This document shows positions 59,379 through 64,000 of a stretch of DNA of 64,000 nucleotides, one piece after another. Source of the DNA: Carya illinoinensis (lineage: Eukaryota; Streptophyta; Magnoliopsida; Fagales; Juglandaceae). The stretch covers positions 32,266,467 to 32,330,466 of the forward strand of contig NC_056758.1 of NCBI RefSeq assembly GCF_018687715.1. The letters are read 5' to 3'. The number at the start of each line of letters is the position of its first letter. Position 1 is the first letter of the stretch. Both the position numbers and the translations under genes were made by a program. The notes under the pieces are model-generated. The model was not told where the DNA came from, made no database searches, and saw nothing but the letters and a program-made list of their open reading frames with translations.

Positions 59379-59825
59379 TGTGATATCCCCTTTTTACATG
59401 TATTTTTATTGAAGGAGTATTTTAATTTAATTAAAATATTGGTTCTTTTATTTTAAATTATCGTATTTTAATTGAATTTATTTAGTTGTGAAATTTATTT
59501 TGTAGGGCTTTCTTAATATTAATTATTATTTTTAATTTAAATTGTTGTTTAATTTATTTTTAGATTTAAAATTTTGTTGTTAGTTTTTACTAGTTATTTA
59601 TTATATTTTAGCTAGATGTTGTATTTAAATTATTTTATTCGATTTATATCCTTTAAAGTTGTTTTCGTCGGATCAATTTCTGGACTCCAGAGGTGAGGAC
59701 TGGATCTCATTTCTTTTTCCCATATTTTTTTTCTCTTTTTCTTTTTCCTTTCTCTTTCTTTTCTCTTTTTTCTTTCTTTCTTTTTCTCCACTTCTTTCCT
59801 CCGGTTTCTCTCTCCCCGTGCGCAC

Positions 59826-59892
<67 letters not shown>

Positions 59893-61613
59893 CTCCATTT
59901 TTGCCATTTTCCTTTAGCCACCCAGAGCTGCCATTCACCGGCACCGTGACCTACACTACTCACCCAGATTTCTTCCCTTCCGACCGGTGATCATCCCCAC
60001 CAAATTTCACCTCCATCCGAGCCGTTGTCTGCCCCCACGAACTCCTCCAAGCCGCATTGCTTTTGGGCAATTTTGCCGTCGTCATTCCACCTCAGGCTAC
60101 CATCTCTTCACAGTTTTTCACCGACCTCTTGCCATCCTAAATCACCTATTTCTAGCTCCGATCCGTCGCCAAAGCGGCCCCCACGACTTCACTTTCCATT
60201 TTGGAATTTTTGGCCTTCCACTGCCGTTTTCGCCGCCATCCACGACCAACCCTCACTTCCACTAGTTTCATAAATACCTCTAATCCATTCCCTATCAATC
60301 TCAAGCCTTGGTTCGTCCCCATTCAAAAGTGGGTATTTTACAACCCACGACCACAGTATTTTTACACTGTTACGTTATTTTTTCTTCGCCCTTTGCAGCT
60401 CGTTGATCTTTCAGAAATTATTATATAGCACTGTAAGTATTTTTCAAACTTTATTTTATATTTAAATATATTATTAATTTTACAATAAATTGTGACTGGT
60501 TAGTTATTCCGAACTGAGTCCGAGGAGTAAAGGGTCGGATGGATTTAAGGACAGAGTTATTTGTTTATTGTTGATGTGAGTTTTGTTGGTTAGTCTGTAT
60601 CTTGATGTGTCTTACCATTTATATTGCATGGTGCATACATGTACATGTATTAAATTATGAAAACTGGGTTTTCATGTGTAAATAGATTTTTGGGTGCGTG
60701 TGTATCACGACCCCAAGCCGAGATGAGGTATTATTTCAGTGGAGCTCCTCTAGTCATTCGGGAGCGTAATATATTGAGTGACGTCCTCTGGGTTGTCGCT
60801 GGGCAACAACGGGAGCGGGCGGGATGGTAACACTCTCGTACCAACTTCGTGGCCCCTCTGTTAGTGGGGGCTAGAAGATGCTTGGCTACGCATGCGAGGG
60901 ACGTAGAACTGGGTATCGCTTGTTACAAAGTCATACGCATGGTCGTTACCCATGGTGTGATAAAGGGAGCCAGGGTGTGCGGATGACACCTATGGGAGGT
61001 CATGGTGCATTCGGTTAATGAAAATGTAAATTGTTTTGAGATTTGGATTTTGGGCCATTTTCTAAGAAAATGGAGAGGAATAATTAAAAGAAATATTTTG
61101 GGGCCAAATGAGACTTTTGGCGTGCATGGAAAAATGTGGATTTTGGGACATGTGCATTCGGCATCTTTTCATGCATATTGTTGAGTGTAATATATATTTT
61201 ATCTTGTGGTGTCTGGATTATTACTTACCTGCGGCATTATTTTGATATTGTAGATTTTGATGTAGAGGTTGAGGAGGAAGAGGCTGAGCCCGAGGAGGTG
61301 GCTCCGCCAGAGTATTGACTTGAAGTGTTTTATGTTAAAAATTATCTCTACTGGTTTTTTATGTTATGTAATTTGGATTTGAAATGATGTTGAAACTTGT
61401 AATATTTTATTATGTGTAATTTGAGCGAGTTTGTATTTAAACAAAATTCTGGTACTTAATTGTAATACTTTTATTATCCGCTGCGTGATTTTATTGTACA
61501 CTTATTGTATGTACACACACTTGACACTTGATGATGGGATGCATGACCCGTGTTGTCATCATTCCGACGCCTCAATTTTCACATGTCTGTACCTGGAAGT
61601 TGGGGGCGTCACA
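59379..61613 (+). repeat. 3' LTR of the Tekay element
   Basis: 2235 bp, homologous to 52812-54988 but 58 bp longer. Much of the extra length is a (TC)n run at 59827-59888 that is a short TCTCTCTC in the 5' LTR. Scattered substitutions and indels show that the pair is not recent. Confidence 0.95.
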
Positions 61614-62568
61614 ACTATGGTCATAGGAACGGGTTGGGGGCAGGCCAGTGGAGAGCGAAAATATATCACAGTATAGGTCTAGGAGTTGTTGAAATAGTTC
61701 TGGGACAAGTGGTTGTTTGTGGGGAGAAATGTCTTTCATGAACTGTAAGAGTACTCATTTTTCTCCATTTTGTTAGACCTGTGTATGGTGCCCTCTTTAA
61801 TCAAAGTTTTGCTATTCATACGCTTTAATTTTACCACAGTGTCGCAATGTGTGAACTACATTGTTAGCTCCAAACAATTCCATAAAATAGAGCCTAATCC
61901 TTGTAACCAATATACACCAAGAACAATATCACACCCGGCTAACACAAGCACATACATGTCCACATTGAAAAGCTAGCCTTGGATATCGAGGTTGGCTTCA
62001 ATTTCATTTCCTTTGCTATTGAGCTGGCCACCATTTGCCACTTTTACAGTGACCTATTCATTTGTATGCATTGTGAGAGGAACCATGGAAAGCATTGCTG
62101 GATCAATGAAATTATGAGTGCTTCAGGAGTCAATCAAAATGGTCACTCCCTGGACAATGCCAAACAACATTTAGTGTCACTGACTTGGCTTGTGTCAGCC
62201 CCCATCACTTATTGCTCATCTTCCACTTCTTCCATCAAATACAATTTTGGACTCTGACATCGATGGCCTGGATTTCATTTGGAATCACAATAGTAGCAGA
62301 GGCCATTTTCCCTTCTATCTTTCATTTAGCTTTGACTAATTTTCTGGACTGGAACTACTGCTTTGCCTTGGATTTTGGTATTGTCTGGTGGAGGGTGGTG
62401 TGAAGTAATTTTTAGTGAAGCTGGTTCAGAATAATGGTAGGGTGGGTTGCAGGTTGGGGGGTTCTTTTGTAAAGGGATACTTTTTCTTCCTATATTTTGG
62501 CTAAGGCATAAGCTAAAATCATGTTGGGTGGGCAAAACATTTTGATAGTAAGCCTAATCTCATCATGC
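61614..62568 (-). pseudogene. Old gypsy gag-protease, 5' portion
   Basis: On the - strand this continues the element at 49590-52811. Gag ends with DEIRLTIKMF (about 62545-62568, cut by the copia LTR), then ALAKIQEE-like sequence with a stop. The CCHC knuckle reads CYYCDSKWNPGHRC near 62260-62300. Protease has LIDSGS-like sequence near 62115-62135 followed by THNFIDP in another frame. The last codons before the junction (ELFQQLLDLYCDIFSLSTGLPP, about 61620-61690) lead directly into RT at 52811 across the Tekay insertion. There are many frame changes. Confidence 0.7.
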
Positions 62569-62864
62569 TGATATAGAGTAGAGAAAAAGCAAAAAGTGCA
62601 CTGGTACAAAGTGAAGAAAAAACAATAGAGACTTGTTGAAAGGAAAAGCTCTGTCTTGCTTTTAATTGATAAAAAGAAGGGCCTATAAATAGGCTTTATA
62701 TCAGAACACACTAACCACGACTCCTATAAAATAGTATCACAACTAAGGCACTTTCTCAACTACAAATCAAATAACAAATTCCTAAAGACTTGGTCTAACC
62801 CACCAATGACTAGAACTTTCAATGAATATTAATAAATATGAAATAAAACATTTAAATACTAATA
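62569..62864 (-). repeat. 3' LTR of a copia element at the right edge
   Basis: About 296 bp. On + it begins TGATATAGAG and ends ACTAATA; the next bases, CCCTCCCTTAA, are the complement of a polypurine tract. The terminal TA instead of TG on the - strand suggests mutation. CCTATAAATAGG (62691-62702) is a TATA word in the LTR. The insertion cut the old gypsy gag; the 5 bp before it are CATGC, and the partner TSD lies beyond the window. Confidence 0.65.
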
Positions 62865-62910
62865 CCCTCCCTTAAACTGAAATATGCAAATATCAGTTTA
62901 AAAGAAAGAA

Positions 62911-64000
62911 TTAACCCTCTGCAAAGTCCTCCTTTAGAGCAGCATGTGAACAAACTCCAAGTAGACCACGCAACTTCACAAATTTAGCCAACTTGAGAGG
63001 CTTGGTCTGTATATCTGCAACTTGGTCTTCACTTCGACAATAAACCAGTTTGATTGTTCCATCATTACTGAGATCTCTTAAAAAATAATATTTCACATCA
63101 ATATGCTTGCTTCTTCCGTGTAGCATAGGATTCTTGGAGAGTTTGATTGCTGAGCTGTTATCACAAAAAACTGTAGTAGCTTCCACTTGCTTGAATTGGA
63201 GCTATTCAAGAATTCTTCTCAACCAGACAGCTTGACAAGCACAAGCTGTGTGCAGCAATAAATTCAGCTTCCGTATTTGACAAGGTGACAATTTGTTGCT
63301 TCTTAGAAGACCATGAAATAGCCCCTGTGCCCAACATAAAAACATAGCATGAAGTACTCCTTCTATCATCTAGATCTCCTGCATAATCACTGTCAGTAAA
63401 CTCGAACAGTTCTAACTTTTCACCCTTCTTGTAGAACAGCCCAAAATCTCTAGTTCCTTGCAAGTAACGAAGGATTCTCTTGGCAGCTAACAAATGCCTT
63501 TATGTTGGATTCTCCATATATCTACTTATTAAGCTCACAGAATACATTATGTCTAGTCTTGTTGCAGTTAAATACATCAAACTGCCAACAATTTGCTTGT
63601 AAAGTGTGCTGTCCACCTTCTTCCCTTCATGATCTTTGTTTAGCTTCAAGCCAAACTCAGTTGGAGTACTTACAGGATTGCAATCCTTCATTTGAAACCT
63701 GTCCAAAATATCTTGCACATACTTCTTTTGAGAAATAAAGGTCCCATTAGCTGATTGCACTACTTCTATGCCAAGGAAGTAATGCATCATACCAAGGTCA
63801 GACATTTCAAATTCTATCATCATAGATTTCTTGAATTCTTTAAACATGACACCATCATTTCCAGTAAATATGAGATCGTCTACATATAAGCAAACAATGA
63901 GCAGTTTCCCCTTATCTCCAATCTTAACAAAAAGTGTGTGCTCATATGGACATTTGTGAAAGCCTTCTTTCAAAAAATAAGCCTCAATGCGACTATATCA
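62911..64000 (-). pseudogene. Copia pol 3' part: RT and RNase H (decayed, runs off the window)
   Basis: RT (63500-63998) keeps KEGFHKCPYEHTLFVK, catalytic YVDDLIFTG, FLGIEV and ISQKKYVQDIL. RNase H follows with SDYAGDLDDRRSTS and SNTEAEF (63206-63493), then CDNSSAIKLSKNPMLHGRSKHID and DQVADIQTKPL (62911-63186), the last split here for length as one open piece. Breaks: TGA at 63998-64000 where a Trp is usual, TAA near 63498, and a frame change near 63240. The organisation fits a Tork/Tnt1-like copia; the rest lies beyond 64000. Confidence 0.85.

Larger units (their letters stand above)
52812..61613 (+). mobile_element. Full-length Tekay (Del)-type Ty3/gypsy chromovirus element
   Basis: 8802 bp with LTRs 52812-54988 and 59379-61613 (TGTGATA...GTCACA) and a perfect 5-bp duplication ACTAT at 52807-52811 and 61614-61618. 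The internal order gag, protease, RT, RNase H, integrase, chromodomain-like tail is gypsy; the C-terminal IIDWKEQKLRSK...IPLVKVAWRD tail and 2.2-kb LTRs fit the Tekay/Del lineage. It is inserted in the coding sequence of an older gypsy of opposite orientation. Gag is internally deleted and pol has stops, so it is not autonomous. Confidence 0.95.

Noticed and set aside
59630..59963. Long ORFs of Ser-Leu or Arg-Glu repeats
   Set aside because: Products of the (TC)n run in the 3' LTR; similar ORFs in the other LTR copies (15908-16188, 53073-53381) come from the pyrimidine-rich tract.
1..64000. tRNA, rRNA or organellar DNA insertions
   Set aside because: I looked for conserved rRNA, tRNA and plastid or mitochondrial gene motifs and saw none, though a short tRNA gene could be missed by eye.

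Overview
This is a stretch of a plant nuclear genome. Spliced genes with GT-AG introns, plant L1-type LINE, Ty1/copia, Ty3/gypsy, CACTA and several MITE families are all present, and no bacterial or organellar gene organisation is seen. AT-rich miniature elements carrying GATGAGAT and GTTGAAAGTTGAATAAA motifs, together with the gene content, suggest a woody eudicot. From memory these miniature elements are common in Fagales (Juglandaceae), but that placement is an inference.

Only two ordinary host genes are convincing. The first is a 12-exon full-transporter ABCB (P-glycoprotein) gene on the + strand at 6176-11683; the exon phases add up to an uninterrupted 1304-residue protein with two complete nucleotide-binding sites, close to the ABCB4/11/21 group of auxin-related transporters. 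The second is an intron-less PLP enzyme gene on the - strand at 28667-30004, an L-cysteine desulfhydrase (LCD) of 445 residues. A small C-terminal exon-like ORF at 12491-12676 (-) may be all that remains, or all that is visible, of a third gene.

Nearly everything else is transposons, several nested. 1-3256: a GAGCG-rich tandem array followed by a decayed LINE. 15641-26476: a fragment of a Tekay-type gypsy (5' LTR plus primer-binding region), split by a full SIRE-like copia element (17317-25881, TSD GAGAG) that carries a coiled-coil ORF on the strand opposite to gag-pol. 32747-34455: two MITEs. 34570-45422: a complete CACTA element (TIR CACTACAAGA, TSD GGT) with an apparently intact 1132-residue TNP2 transposase, a frame-broken second En/Spm gene, a third gene on the opposite strand, and arrays of palindromic TTCGAA motifs. 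46658-49336: a Mutator-type MITE with a 9-bp TSD, two more MITEs and a hAT-like element. 49590-62568: an old chromodomain gypsy on the - strand, split in its coding region by a full Tekay gypsy (52812-61613, TSD ACTAT). 62569-64000: a copia element that runs off the right edge.

Order of insertion read from the nesting: the old gypsy came first, then the Tekay element within it; a second partial copy of that junction lies at 15641-26476 and was later split by the SIRE-like copia. The CACTA element has no other transposon inside it and keeps an open transposase frame, so it is a plausible candidate for recent activity.
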